Positions 7,113-14,372 of a DNA stretch of 16,825 nucleotides are shown in pieces. Made by a program: the position numbers and the translations under genes. Every line of letters begins with the position of its first letter. Position 1 is the stretch's first letter. Under the pieces are notes generated by a model. The model ran no database searches, was not told the DNA's origin, and was given only the letters and a program-made list of their open reading frames with translations. The DNA comes from JBBSGA01 sp038254585 (lineage in GTDB: Bacteria; Chloroflexota; Chloroflexia; Chloroflexales; Kallotenuaceae), in assembly GCA_038254585.1 (NCBI GenBank), contig JBBSGA010000113.1, positions 1-16,825 on the forward strand, in the 5' to 3' direction.

Positions 7113-8162
7113 ATGACTGTGCGCATCGGATTTATCGGCGCGGGCGAGGTTAGCATCAGCCACCTTCAAAATCTGCTCCGCCTCCCCGAGGTCGAAGTTG
7201 TCGCGCTCTGCGATCTCTCTCCTGACCGGATCGCCGCCACCCGGACGGCGGTCGACCGGGCATTAGCCACCATGGACCCATATGCCCGGCGGCTCGAGGG
7301 CGTGGCCTACGCCGACTATCGCTCCATGCTGCGCGACGAGCATCTCGACGCGGTCTACGTTTGCTTGCCGCCATTTGCTCACGGCGACCCCGAGGAGACG
7401 GTGCTAGAGGCCGATCTGCCGATGCTCGTCGAGAAGCCGGTTGCCCTCGCCTTACCGGTCGCCGCACGCATCCTCAGCACCATCCAACGCAAAGACAGCC
7501 TTGTCGCCTCGGGATACCAATTGCGCTATGCCGCGCACCTACGGCGCGCCCGGGCGCTCTTGGCTGGGCGGACGATCGGAATGGTCCTTGTGATGCGCTT
7601 CGGGCGAACGCCCACTACCAGCTGGTATCACCTTCAGGCAAAATCCGGCGGCCAGATGATCGAGATGGCGACCCACCAGATCGACATGCTGCGCTACCTC
7701 GTCGGCGACATTCGCACCGTCTATGCTGCAGCAGCCACCCGGATCAACCATCTCCGGCAGCCGGACTACGATATTTTCGATGTCAATTGTATGACGCTGC
7801 AGTTCGAGAATGGCGCCGTCGGCACGGTTGCCTGCAATTTCCTGGCCGACCACGGCACTCCGGAGACGGCGCGCGGGCTTCACATCTTCTGCGATGGGCT
7901 CACGCTCTCGCTCGGCAGCACGCTCCGCGCCAGCTACGCCGATCGAACCGAAGAAACCGCGCTCGATTCTGATCCCATCGCGGCGGAGGATGCCGCCTTT
8001 ATCCGGGCGGTGGCCGAAGATCGCCGGGATCTCATTCAGTCGGATTATGCGAACGGGGTCCGAACCCTGGCCGTGACGATCGCGAACGATCGATCAGCAC
8101 GAAGCAGCCAGCCGGTCGACGTCCGAGACTTGCTCCGTGCCGAGGCGCCGGATGCCAGTTAA
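7113..8162 (+). CDS. Gfo/Idh/MocA family NAD(P)-dependent oxidoreductase
   Basis: The family oxidises or reduces sugars and cyclitols such as glucose-fructose, myo-inositol and related compounds, using a bound or free nicotinamide cofactor. The 349-residue product has the N-terminal Rossmann motif RIGFIGAGEVSISH (4-17), the strand VVALCDLSPDR (29-39) and the catalytic EKP at 107-109. It also has the C-terminal domain signature GGQMIEMATHQIDMLRYL, whose His188 and Asp191 are the usual active-site pair. Length is normal. The ribosome site is weak (GGAG about 12 bases upstream). It is followed after 44 bp by a sugar phosphate isomerase/epimerase gene on the same strand, almost certainly one operon. 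This pairing is typical of sugar or inositol degradation clusters; the exact substrate is unknown. Confidence 0.9.
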   Translation: MTVRIGFIGAGEVSISHLQNLLRLPEVEVVALCDLSPDRIAATRTAVDRALATMDPYARRLEGVAYADYRSMLRDEHLDAVYVCLPPFAHGDPEETVLEADLPMLVEKPVALALPVAARILSTIQRKDSLVASGYQLRYAAHLRRARALLAGRTIGMVLVMRFGRTPTTSWYHLQAKSGGQMIEMATHQIDMLRYLVGDIRTVYAAAATRINHLRQPDYDIFDVNCMTLQFENGAVGTVACNFLADHGTPETARGLHIFCDGLTLSLGSTLRASYADRTEETALDSDPIAAEDAAFIRAVAEDRRDLIQSDYANGVRTLAVTIANDRSARSSQPVDVRDLLRAEAPDAS

Positions 8163-8206
8163 CTCCTATACCCTGCACGGCAGGACAAAGCAGCGAGGTG
8201 GCGATC

Positions 8207-8962
8207 ATGTTGATCGGAGCTCGACAGGATTGTGTGGCCGGCGGCGACGACATCCCGGCGAAGATGGCGATTCTCAAGCGGCTCGAGTTCGATTTTCTGG
8301 AGCTTAGCCTCTCACGTGATGAAATCGGAAGCTTAAGCGCCACGGCGACGGCCCGCTACCGGGAGGCCATCACACAGGCGGGGCTGCCGATCCTCTCGAC
8401 GAGCTTGGGGCATTTCGGGGGCTTCGCGGCCCTCGCGCCCGAGGCGCGAAGCGAGGTCGTCGAAGATGTGCGACGTCTGATTCATTGGACTCCGACCATC
8501 GGCGCCGACACGATTTTGCTTGCCACGCGGGAAGAGCAGGCGGATATAGCCGAGTACGCCGGGCTCTATCAAGAGGCATTGGGACCACTCGCGGATGAAG
8601 CCGCGGCCGCCGGAGTTACGTTGGCATTGGAGCACGTCGGGTGGTACAAACCCTACCGGCTCGCGCAGTTAGTGCAGGAGATCGGCCATCCGGCGATCCG
8701 CATCTACTTCGATATGGGCAACTGCCTCTACGTGGGGGAAAGCCCGATCGCGCAAGCGCATATCTGTGGCCCGCTGGTAGCACAGTTACACGTTAAGGGG
8801 GGGCCGGTCGCGCCGCTCGCGGCGATGCCGCTGGTGGCGGTGCGCGAGATCCTCGAGGCGGCCGGCTTCCGAGGGCGCGGCTGCCTCGAAATCGCGGCAA
8901 CCGAAGGCGATAGACACCTCGCAGAAGCGCGCGGCCTTCTCAAGATGGCCGGCTATTGGTGA
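8207..8962 (+). CDS. Sugar phosphate isomerase/epimerase (xylose isomerase-like TIM barrel)
   Basis: This is a divalent-metal TIM-barrel enzyme of the AP endonuclease 2/xylose isomerase-like superfamily, which interconverts keto and aldo sugars or dehydrates cyclitols. In the 251-residue product the expected metal or proton-transfer residues are Glu142 (LALEHVG), Asp169 (IYFDMGN), His195 (AQLHVKGG) and Glu228 (GCLEIA). The start at 8207 (MLIGARQD) is preferred to the GTG at 8198, since GAGG lies nine bases upstream of the ATG. It sits 44 bp downstream of the Gfo/Idh/MocA gene and probably acts on the same compound or its product. Substrate specificity cannot be read from sequence. Confidence 0.88.
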   Translation: MLIGARQDCVAGGDDIPAKMAILKRLEFDFLELSLSRDEIGSLSATATARYREAITQAGLPILSTSLGHFGGFAALAPEARSEVVEDVRRLIHWTPTIGADTILLATREEQADIAEYAGLYQEALGPLADEAAAAGVTLALEHVGWYKPYRLAQLVQEIGHPAIRIYFDMGNCLYVGESPIAQAHICGPLVAQLHVKGGPVAPLAAMPLVAVREILEAAGFRGRGCLEIAATEGDRHLAEARGLLKMAGYW

Positions 8963-8984
8963 TGGTTGTTTTGCAGTAGCCGAG

Positions 8985-9023
8985 GCCGCCGCGTGCGATC
9001 CTTCCACGATTCCGCGCGGCGGC
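8985..9023 (+). terminator. GC-rich hairpin after the sugar isomerase/epimerase gene
   Basis: GCCGCCGCG (8985-8993) pairs perfectly with CGCGGCGGC (9015-9023) across a 21-base loop, 22 bp after the stop codon. There is no T-run, so it may be a rho-assisted or U-less terminator, or an mRNA-stabilising stem. Confidence 0.45.
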
Positions 9024-9093
9024 ACTCCCGCTTTGGCATCGTCGAGCCGACGGCCCCTCACCCAGGCTGATCGCGTGGCCTGAGACTGGCGGA

Positions 9094-9103
9094 CCAAATT
9101 TGG
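9094..9103. promoter_or_regulatory. Palindrome CCAAATTTGG upstream of the antitoxin-like gene
   Basis: A perfect 10-bp palindrome, AT-rich at its centre, lies just upstream of the candidate -35 box at 9109. It could bind a dimeric regulator, but 10-bp palindromes also arise by chance. Confidence 0.3.
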
Positions 9104-9108
9104 GGGGA

Positions 9109-9137
9109 TTGCAGCGGCGTCCACAAGCTGGTAAACT
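9109..9137 (+). promoter_or_regulatory. Candidate promoter TTGCAG-N17-TAAACT
   Basis: TTGCAG (9109-9114) and TAAACT (9132-9137) are 17 bp apart and would start transcription near 9144. That is just before the inverted repeat at 9147-9164 and the ribosome site of the antitoxin-like gene. The match to consensus is moderate. Confidence 0.4.
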
Positions 9138-9146
9138 GTCGCCTGG

Positions 9147-9164
9147 GAGATCACTGACGATCTC
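9147..9164. promoter_or_regulatory. Inverted repeat GAGATC-ACTGAC-GATCTC, candidate autoregulatory operator
   Basis: Perfect 6-bp arms with a 6-bp spacer lie at the predicted transcription start and directly before the GGAGGA ribosome site at 9165-9170. The downstream gene encodes a probable DNA-binding antitoxin-like protein, so autoregulation is a natural reading. A small RNA hairpin affecting translation is the alternative. Confidence 0.45.
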
Positions 9165-9177
9165 GGAGGAACCGTCG

Positions 9178-9603
9178 ATGGCGACCAGTTCTCTACGATC
9201 CACTGTTAACCGTCCGTTCCCGGACTCGCATCTCAGGCCCGCACAACCGAATCCGATGCTACTTCTAGAAGAAGGCGGTACTGTGCGCGCGGGTGCCGTC
9301 GCCAAGCGCCTCGGAGTGCCCGTGCCGATGGTCGAGCAGCTGCGCCATGCTGGCCACGTGCTGGCCGTGCAGGGCCAGCATGGCTATACCTATCCGGCGT
9401 GGCAGTTCGAGGGGCGGGGCGTCCTCTCCGGACTGCCGACTGTGCTGCGCGCCCTCGGCGGCGACCCGGGGACACAGCTCCTGTTCCTGCTCACGCCGAA
9501 CACGGCGCTCGACGGGCGCCGCCCCCTGGACTTGCTGAGGGAGGGCGCACAGGACGAGGTGCTACGAGCCGTGCGTGCCACGGGCGAAGCGCCTCTGTCG
9601 TAG
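9178..9603 (+). CDS. MbcA/ParS/Xre antitoxin-like protein (DUF2384-type), orphan
   Basis: The C-terminal half resembles the Xre/MbcA/ParS toxin-binding domain: GVLSGLPTVLRALGG, then LFLLTPNTALDGRRPLDLLREG and DEVLRAVRATGE (about 81-137). The conserved core is the GRRPLDLL segment. Residues about 34-56 (GGTVRAGAVAKRLGVPVPMVEQL) look like a helix-turn-helix that could bind DNA. The 141-residue start at 9178 is set by CGGAGGA seven bases upstream. In classical systems such proteins neutralise RES-domain NAD+-degrading toxins encoded next door, but no RES gene follows; the next recognisable gene is a minus-strand deacetylase. It may act as a stand-alone regulator or antitoxin in trans. Recognition is by motif memory only. 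Confidence 0.65.
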   Translation: MATSSLRSTVNRPFPDSHLRPAQPNPMLLLEEGGTVRAGAVAKRLGVPVPMVEQLRHAGHVLAVQGQHGYTYPAWQFEGRGVLSGLPTVLRALGGDPGTQLLFLLTPNTALDGRRPLDLLREGAQDEVLRAVRATGEAPLS

Positions 9604-9868
9604 GCCCTCGGTCCTGGGCAATCGGCGCTACGACCACCACCCGAGAGCCAGGGAGGTGGAGCAGCCATGGCACGGGGTGCGCATCAGAAAAGCACCGCCG
9701 GACAGGAATACCATCGGCCCCGCCGGCAAGCGCGATTCTGGCGTAACGCTCCTCGTCGGGCCTGCCTACGCTAACTATCTGTTCCACCGGTCAAGAACAT
9801 ACGAGTGAACGACGCGAGTGGCGATGACAGATCATAGCTCGCTTAGCGCTGGCCCGCCGGTGCATCGC
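9604..9868. other. Intergenic region with no supported gene
   Basis: About 265 bp between the antitoxin-like gene and the convergent deacetylase. A 35-codon reading from ATG 9667 has a GGAGG about 10 bases upstream and a very basic product, but nothing else supports it. No toxin gene or recognisable remnant was found. Confidence 0.4.
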
Positions 9869-10657
9869 CTACTGGTCATGCCGACGCCAGAGCCGTTCGC
9901 CGAACCCGGCACCATCTCCCGCCACGGCCGACGCATATTCCGTCATCACTTGCTCCATCGGCCGATCACGAAAAAGCTTGCCCACTTGGGAGCGGTACGC
10001 GGCGATAGCTGTGAGTTTGCGCTCGATCATCGGCTCGATCGGGACCACCATCGGCTCGAGCCGCTCGGCAAGTGCGTGCAGCCGCTGCTCGACCAGCGTA
10101 TGCTCGATCGCATAGGGTGCGTCCTCGTACCACGCGACGTTGGCGCCCCGATCATGCAGGGCGAGGCCTTCGGCGCACAGTATCTGATGGTCGACATGCC
10201 AGCCAACACCTAGTGGCAGGTAGAGGCGTGCCGACGGCTGCTGCGCCTGCAGCTGGAGGAGGATCCGGCGCGTGGCGGGGCCCAGCGGATCGTCCGGCAC
10301 GGGGCGGTCAAAAATGGCTGCACGTGCACCGTATGTGGCTAGACGATAGGGTGCATCTAACTGATCGAGGTGGAGTCCATCACAGCCGAGCAGCGCGAGG
10401 GCTCGCTCGTCTTCTTCCCGCCGCCCGGCCATCGGGTCGTCGCCGAGGCCATATGTGCGGTGGAGATGGTGAGCATATGGCGTCAGCTGCTCCGCGGACG
10501 GCGGACTCGCCGCGCAGATCGTCACGGCCAGCACCTTCCTGCCCATCGCGGTCTGTTGTGCGATTTGTCCACCACAGGACAAGACGGCATCGTCGAGATG
10601 TGGGGCGATATACACGTGCTCGTAATCATGAGCAGCGGCGAGGGATCCGAGAAGCAT
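9869..10657 (-). CDS. PIG-L family (LmbE-like) N-deacetylase
   Basis: PIG-L enzymes are zinc hydrolases that remove acetyl groups from N-acetylglucosamine-containing glycosides. Members include MshB, BshB and GlcNAc-PI deacetylase. The 262-residue product has the zinc motif at the N-terminus, IAPHLDDAVLSCGG (His20, Asp22, Asp23 region), and the second motif WHVDHQ (His154, Asp156, His157). The version PHLDDA differs from the HPDDE of mycothiol and bacillithiol enzymes, so a thiol-pathway role should not be assumed. The start at 10657 is the only upstream ATG before a stop; the ribosome site is weak. The gene follows the GT4 glycosyltransferase on the same strand after 128 bp, suggesting that one makes the glycoside and the other deacetylates it. 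Confidence 0.88.
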   Translation of the reverse strand: MLLGSLAAAHDYEHVYIAPHLDDAVLSCGGQIAQQTAMGRKVLAVTICAASPPSAEQLTPYAHHLHRTYGLGDDPMAGRREEDERALALLGCDGLHLDQLDAPYRLATYGARAAIFDRPVPDDPLGPATRRILLQLQAQQPSARLYLPLGVGWHVDHQILCAEGLALHDRGANVAWYEDAPYAIEHTLVEQRLHALAERLEPMVVPIEPMIERKLTAIAAYRSQVGKLFRDRPMEQVMTEYASAVAGDGAGFGERLWRRHDQ

Positions 10658-10785
10658 AATAGAGTTCCCAGTTGGATTATGTGTTGGCCGGCTATGGGCT
10701 CTCGAGGCGCTCTGCGCCGAACTGCCAGGGCTGCGATGCCGATGACTCCATATCCCTGCTTACCGAAATCTGCTACACCGCATGT

Positions 10786-11988
10786 TCAAATAAACTTCTG
10801 ATACACCGTCAGCATTTTTTCCGCTTGCTTCCTCCAGCAAAAGCGATAGCTCGATGCCGCGGCATTCTGGCCCAGCCGATCTTTTTGATCGCCGTCCACC
10901 AGTAACTCTCCCATGATCGACGCCAGTTCGTCGACGTTTCTCGGCTCAAAAAGCCGGCCATTGATGCGATCCTGGATCAAGTACTGCAGCCCGCCCACGC
11001 GTGAGGCCAGCACGCATGCACCGCACGCCATTGCCTCGAGGGCCACAAATCCGAAGGTCTCATAGGCAGAAGGCATCACGACCAAATCAGCGGCCGCATA
11101 ATAGTAGGCGAGCTGCGCATGGGGCTGGCTGCCGACAAAGATGACGCGATCCTCCAGCTGCGCCGCGTGTATCTGCTGCCGGAGCTGCCTGGCTTCGCCC
11201 GCGGACCAGAACTCTTGATTGGCCGGATCGCCGCCAATCAGCAACAACTTGGTTGCTTGAAGCTCGGGTGAAGCTGCCGCCTGAAGTTGCGCAAATGCGT
11301 CAATCAGTAGGTGGATTCCTTTGACCGGATCGATTCTGCCGACGAACAGGATAATATTCTTTTCTTCTGTCAGCCCTAATATGCTTCTAGCCGTATGACG
11401 ATCATATGGCCGAAAGAGATGATGATCAACACCGGGATGAATAGTATAAATCTTTCCTTCTGGAACGTGATGCCAGGCAATCAAATCTGTCTTTTCCAAC
11501 TCCGTAGAGGCTATAATGCCATCAACGCCATTGATGATGTCTGATTCTGACTTGATCCGTCGATGATCCACGGTTCCGACGTAATACTTTTTCATAATCC
11601 CCAAGGTATGGAACGTGGCAAATAGGGGTGCCTCCATGCGCTCACGCATCTTCAACCCCACCAAGCCGGAATAAAAGTAGTGCGCATGCACACTATCATA
11701 GTGAACCTGACGTCGACGGACTTGCTCTTCCATTTGATCTGAAAAATCCTCGATATCTTGATACAGATCGTGGTGTTCACTTCGAAGATGCACAACTGAA
11801 ACGTTCGGGTGGAGCGTAGGCTGCAGATCATCCCCCTCCAGATGCACGCGGGTATAGATATCTACCGTATGGCCTAGCTCACCCAGCGCCTGTGCAAGAT
11901 TCAGAACATAGACGTTCATCCCACCCGCGGTGGCGACCCCGAGTTTGGTCAACGGACAGGACCAATACGAAATCATCGCAATATTCAT
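10786..11988 (-). CDS. GT4-family glycosyltransferase (MshA/sucrose-synthase-like fold)
   Basis: This is a GT-B retaining glycosyltransferase using a nucleotide sugar. The 400-residue product has the N-terminal glycine loop TAGGMNVYVLNLAQALGELG (about 20-39), FHTLGIMKKYYV (about 126), PGVDHHLFRP (185-194), the donor-site strand FVGRIDPVKGIHLLI (215-229) and the E-x7-E region PSAYETFGFVALEAMACG (306-323). The GGMNVY loop and the HYFYSGLVG segment recall MshA-type D-inositol-3-phosphate glycosyltransferases, but this is not proof of acceptor. The start at 11988 (MNIAMISYW) matches where the family begins; the 48-codon open extension upstream looks non-coding. The ribosome site is weak (GAGAAG). 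GC content by eye is clearly below that of neighbours, hinting at transfer. Confidence 0.88.
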   Translation of the reverse strand: MNIAMISYWSCPLTKLGVATAGGMNVYVLNLAQALGELGHTVDIYTRVHLEGDDLQPTLHPNVSVVHLRSEHHDLYQDIEDFSDQMEEQVRRRQVHYDSVHAHYFYSGLVGLKMRERMEAPLFATFHTLGIMKKYYVGTVDHRRIKSESDIINGVDGIIASTELEKTDLIAWHHVPEGKIYTIHPGVDHHLFRPYDRHTARSILGLTEEKNIILFVGRIDPVKGIHLLIDAFAQLQAAASPELQATKLLLIGGDPANQEFWSAGEARQLRQQIHAAQLEDRVIFVGSQPHAQLAYYYAAADLVVMPSAYETFGFVALEAMACGACVLASRVGGLQYLIQDRINGRLFEPRNVDELASIMGELLVDGDQKDRLGQNAAASSYRFCWRKQAEKMLTVYQKFI

Positions 11989-12288
11989 GACGTTCTTCTC
12001 AATCAGCGGACCTGCATGAGGCGGTCGACCAACACACGCTACCGCTGCTGCCGGCGAACGCTCGGGTAGGGCTGTGAGGACAATCAGCGGGCCCGCATAC
12101 GCTCCTTCCGCGACCTCATATGCGCTCCGCACTGCAGCAGATTGCGTACCGCCACGAGGTGAAGAAAACCGCCTAAAATGGACGGGAACGCTGGAGGGTG
12201 ATTACTGTGCGGCGGCATGCTGTTGGGCATGCCGCCCTTGCAGCCGAACAAGAGGACGTTGGTACAGGTTGCTCAGTGCAACTGCCAA
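11989..12288. other. Spacer between the lipoprotein and glycosyltransferase genes
   Basis: About 300 bp. It contains a strong hairpin at 12211-12236 but no gene I can support. The in-frame extension of the glycosyltransferase to 12132 lacks a ribosome site and family resemblance. Confidence 0.4.
12211..12236 (-). terminator. Perfect 10-bp hairpin downstream of the small lipoprotein gene
   Basis: GGCGGCATGC (12211-12220) pairs perfectly with GCATGCCGCC (12227-12236) around the loop TGTTGG. It lies about 50 bp after the lipoprotein stop codon and before the glycosyltransferase gene, both on the minus strand. No T-run follows on either strand, so termination is plausible but unproven. Confidence 0.5.
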
Positions 12289-12432
12289 TCAATACTTGTA
12301 TGGCACGGTCGTCGCCTGAGGTGCGCCCTGCTGTGGGGCAGCCTGCTGCGTAGTCGTGCCGCTGCCACAACTTGCAAGCAGCCCCGCGAGCAGGAGTGCT
12401 ATGAGCAGGTGGAGCCGTCGTCGATGATTCAT
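12289..12432 (-). CDS. Small lipoprotein of 47 residues, function unknown
   Basis: A very short gene with strong signals. The ribosome site GGAGG sits five bases before the ATG. The product begins MNHRRRLHLL, a basic n-region, followed by a hydrophobic stretch LLIALLLAGLLAS and a lipobox ending in Cys22 (LASC). The mature part is only about 26 residues (CGSGTTTQQAAPQQGAPQAT, then TVPYKY), rich in Thr, Gln, Ala and Pro. It should be exported, lipidated and anchored to the outer face of the membrane. It stands alone on the minus strand, upstream of the glycosyltransferase and divergent from msrP. I do not recognise a family; it resembles entericidin-type small lipoproteins only in size and layout. 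Confidence 0.72.
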   Translation of the reverse strand: MNHRRRLHLLIALLLAGLLASCGSGTTTQQAAPQQGAPQATTVPYKY

Positions 12433-12756
12433 CGGTCCCTCCGTTACGACTCAGCGTTGATGGTCGACCTTCCCTTCCAGATTCCCGAATGAGGCTACGG
12501 TAGTCTTTCGGACGGACGACCATGGCGGCCGTTCGGCGTAGCACCCGCATCGTGCCACACCTCGTTTGCCAGCTGGTGAAGCCTGGTCAGGGCAATTTAC
12601 GACCGCAGCCGCCGTGCCGGATGCAGGTGGGATGCGTCGGCAGGAGGTTCGTCAGAATGGTAGGTGCATCCGGACATGTAAGCTTTGCGTAAGATCGTAG
12701 TGCTAGTGTGTTTGCATACAGCAGGGCTATGGCTGTTAAGGTAAGGTGGGTGGACT
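12433..12756. other. Divergent intergenic region between the lipoprotein and msrP genes
   Basis: About 320 bp that must hold both divergent promoters. I found no clear -35/-10 pair on either strand and no supported gene. The AAGGTGGGTGG upstream of 12757 is the msrP ribosome-site region. Confidence 0.4.
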
Positions 12757-13707
12757 ATGGAGCAGATCGCGTCGTCCGAAATTACTCCCGAGCATCTCTA
12801 TCACTCGCGGCGCGAGTTCATACGCCGGGCAGGAGCAGCAGCCGCGGCGACGCTCACGCTAGCGGCCTGCGCCAGTCCTTCAGGGACCGACTCGTCACCC
12901 GGCGTGAACGAGCCCCAGCCCGGCAAGACGGCGAAGCAGACTGACGAGCTCGGCGATAAGCTGACCGCCTTCGAGTCGATCACCCACTACAACAACTACT
13001 ACGAGTTTTCGGAGGACAAGGAGCCGGTCGCCGACCTCGCAAAGAACTTCAAGACCGCGCCATGGACCGTCGCCGTCGGTGGGATGGTCGGCAAGCCCAA
13101 GACGTACGCGGTCGAGGATCTGTTGAAGCGCTTCCCCCCGGAAGAGCGGATCTACCGGCACCGCTGTGTCGAGGGCTGGTCGATGGTGATGCCCTGGCTC
13201 GGCTTCCCGCTGCATAAGCTTCTGGCCGAGGTCGAGCCGACGCCGCAGGCCAAGTTCGTGCGCTTCGAGACGGTTGAGCGACCACAGGAGATGCCGGGCC
13301 AGCGCGACGGCTACTTCCCGTGGCCCTACGTCGAAGGACTGCGTCTGGACGAGGCCATGCACGACCTGGCGCTCGTCGTGACAGGCATGTATGGCCGGTC
13401 GCTACTGCCGCAGAATGGCGCGCCGCTGCGTCTCTCCGTTCCCTGGAAGTATGGCTTCAAGAGCATCAAGGCCATCGTCAAGATCGACCTGGTGGACAAA
13501 GCCCCCACCTCGCTGTGGATGGCCAGTGCTCCCGATGAATACGGCTTTTATGCTAACGTCAACCCTGACGTACCGCACCCGCGTTGGTCGCAATCTTCCG
13601 AGCGCCGGATCGGCGAGCTCGCGCGGCGTAAGACGCTGCCTTTCAACGGCTACGCCGACCAGGTAGCCCATCTGTATGCCGGGATGGACTTGCGTAAGAA
13701 CTTCTAA
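12757..13707 (+). CDS. msrP: Protein-methionine-sulfoxide reductase catalytic subunit MsrP (YedY-type)
   Basis: MsrP is an exported mono-Mo-pterin enzyme that reduces methionine sulfoxide in envelope proteins. The 316-residue product has a Tat signal (SRREFIRRAG, 17-26) followed by an Ala-rich hydrophobic stretch. The sulfite-oxidase-fold core includes YRHRCVEGWSMVMPWLGFPL, whose Cys137 is the expected molybdenum ligand. Further core signatures are HDLALVVTGMYGRSLLPQNGAPLRL and PWKYGFKSIKAIVKIDL. The signal region ends in LAAC (35-38), which reads as a lipobox, so the protein may be a Tat-exported lipoprotein. The start has AAGGTGGGTGG just upstream. It overlaps msrQ by one base (TAATG), showing tight coupling to its membrane electron donor. 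Confidence 0.94.
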   Translation: MEQIASSEITPEHLYHSRREFIRRAGAAAAATLTLAACASPSGTDSSPGVNEPQPGKTAKQTDELGDKLTAFESITHYNNYYEFSEDKEPVADLAKNFKTAPWTVAVGGMVGKPKTYAVEDLLKRFPPEERIYRHRCVEGWSMVMPWLGFPLHKLLAEVEPTPQAKFVRFETVERPQEMPGQRDGYFPWPYVEGLRLDEAMHDLALVVTGMYGRSLLPQNGAPLRLSVPWKYGFKSIKAIVKIDLVDKAPTSLWMASAPDEYGFYANVNPDVPHPRWSQSSERRIGELARRKTLPFNGYADQVAHLYAGMDLRKNF

Positions 13708-14372
13708 TGCTTTTCTTCCGCCGCAACTGGCTGCGTGTGCTCACGCACGTCGGCGCCTGGCTTCCGCTAGTCCTGCTGATTTGGGATGGAGCCCATGACC
13801 GGCTCACCGTCAACCCGATCCAGGAGATCAGTTTCCGGACCGGCAAGATCGCTCTGACCCTGTTGGTTCTTTCGCTTGCCTGTACCCCCTTTAATACGTT
13901 GTTCGGCCTCAAGCGAGTGCTGCCGCTGCGTCGTCCACTCGGCCTGTATGCGTTCATGTACGCCTGCCTGCATCTCTTCAATTTCGCCGTCGTCGACTAC
14001 GGGCTTGACGTCGAGCTGATCAAACAGGCCATCGTCGAAAAGCGCTACGTCCTGGTCGGCTTCGCCGCGTTCCTGCTCCTCACGCCGCTCGCGATGACGT
14101 CGACCAAGGGCTGGATGCGGCGGCTGGGCAAGCGCTGGAAGCGCCTGCACCGGCTGGTCTACCTCGCGGCGCCGCTCGTGATCATCCATTTTGTCTGGCT
14201 GGTCAAGGCTGACATCCGCCAGCCGCTCCTCTACGGCGCGATCGTCGCCCTGCTCCTGATCCTGCGTTTACCTCTTATCCAGCGATCACTTAATAGGCTG
14301 CGGTACCGGCGTGCGTCGGTACCGCGCGATCACGACTCTCACGCCCTGCCTCCAGCGCCGCTTTCGGAGTGA
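13707..14372 (+). CDS. msrQ: MsrQ haem-binding membrane subunit (YedZ-type)
   Basis: MsrQ passes electrons from the quinone pool or a flavin reductase to MsrP. The 221-residue product is a ferric-reductase-like membrane protein with about six helices, for example THVGAWLPLVLLIW, GKIALTLLVLSLACTPF and LYAFMYACLHLFNFAVV. Further helices are VLVGFAAFLLLTPLAM and LVYLAAPLVIIHFVWLV. Candidate haem ligands are the His in ACLHLF and those in RLHRLVYL and VIIHFVW. The RPLGLYAFMYACLH and KRLHRL stretches are characteristic. Translation begins on the ATG that shares its A with the msrP stop. The tail after about 195 is basic, then Pro-rich and probably cytoplasmic. Confidence 0.93.
   Translation: MLFFRRNWLRVLTHVGAWLPLVLLIWDGAHDRLTVNPIQEISFRTGKIALTLLVLSLACTPFNTLFGLKRVLPLRRPLGLYAFMYACLHLFNFAVVDYGLDVELIKQAIVEKRYVLVGFAAFLLLTPLAMTSTKGWMRRLGKRWKRLHRLVYLAAPLVIIHFVWLVKADIRQPLLYGAIVALLLILRLPLIQRSLNRLRYRRASVPRDHDSHALPPAPLSE

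Noticed and set aside
9667..9774. 35-codon basic reading after the antitoxin-like gene
   Set aside because: GGAGG is about 10 bases from the ATG and the product has no recognisable feature; it could be a chance ORF in a high-GC region.
9604..9868. RES-type toxin gene partnering the antitoxin-like gene
   Set aside because: No reading frame in any direction here resembles a RES domain, and none is long enough.
9869..11988. Firm assignment of the pair as mshA and mshB
   Set aside because: The deacetylase motif is PHLDDA, not HPDDE, and no other mycothiol gene is in the window, so gene symbols would be unsafe.
11989..12132. 48-residue N-terminal extension of the glycosyltransferase
   Set aside because: The family begins at MNIAMISYW; the extension has no ribosome site and reads like translated spacer.
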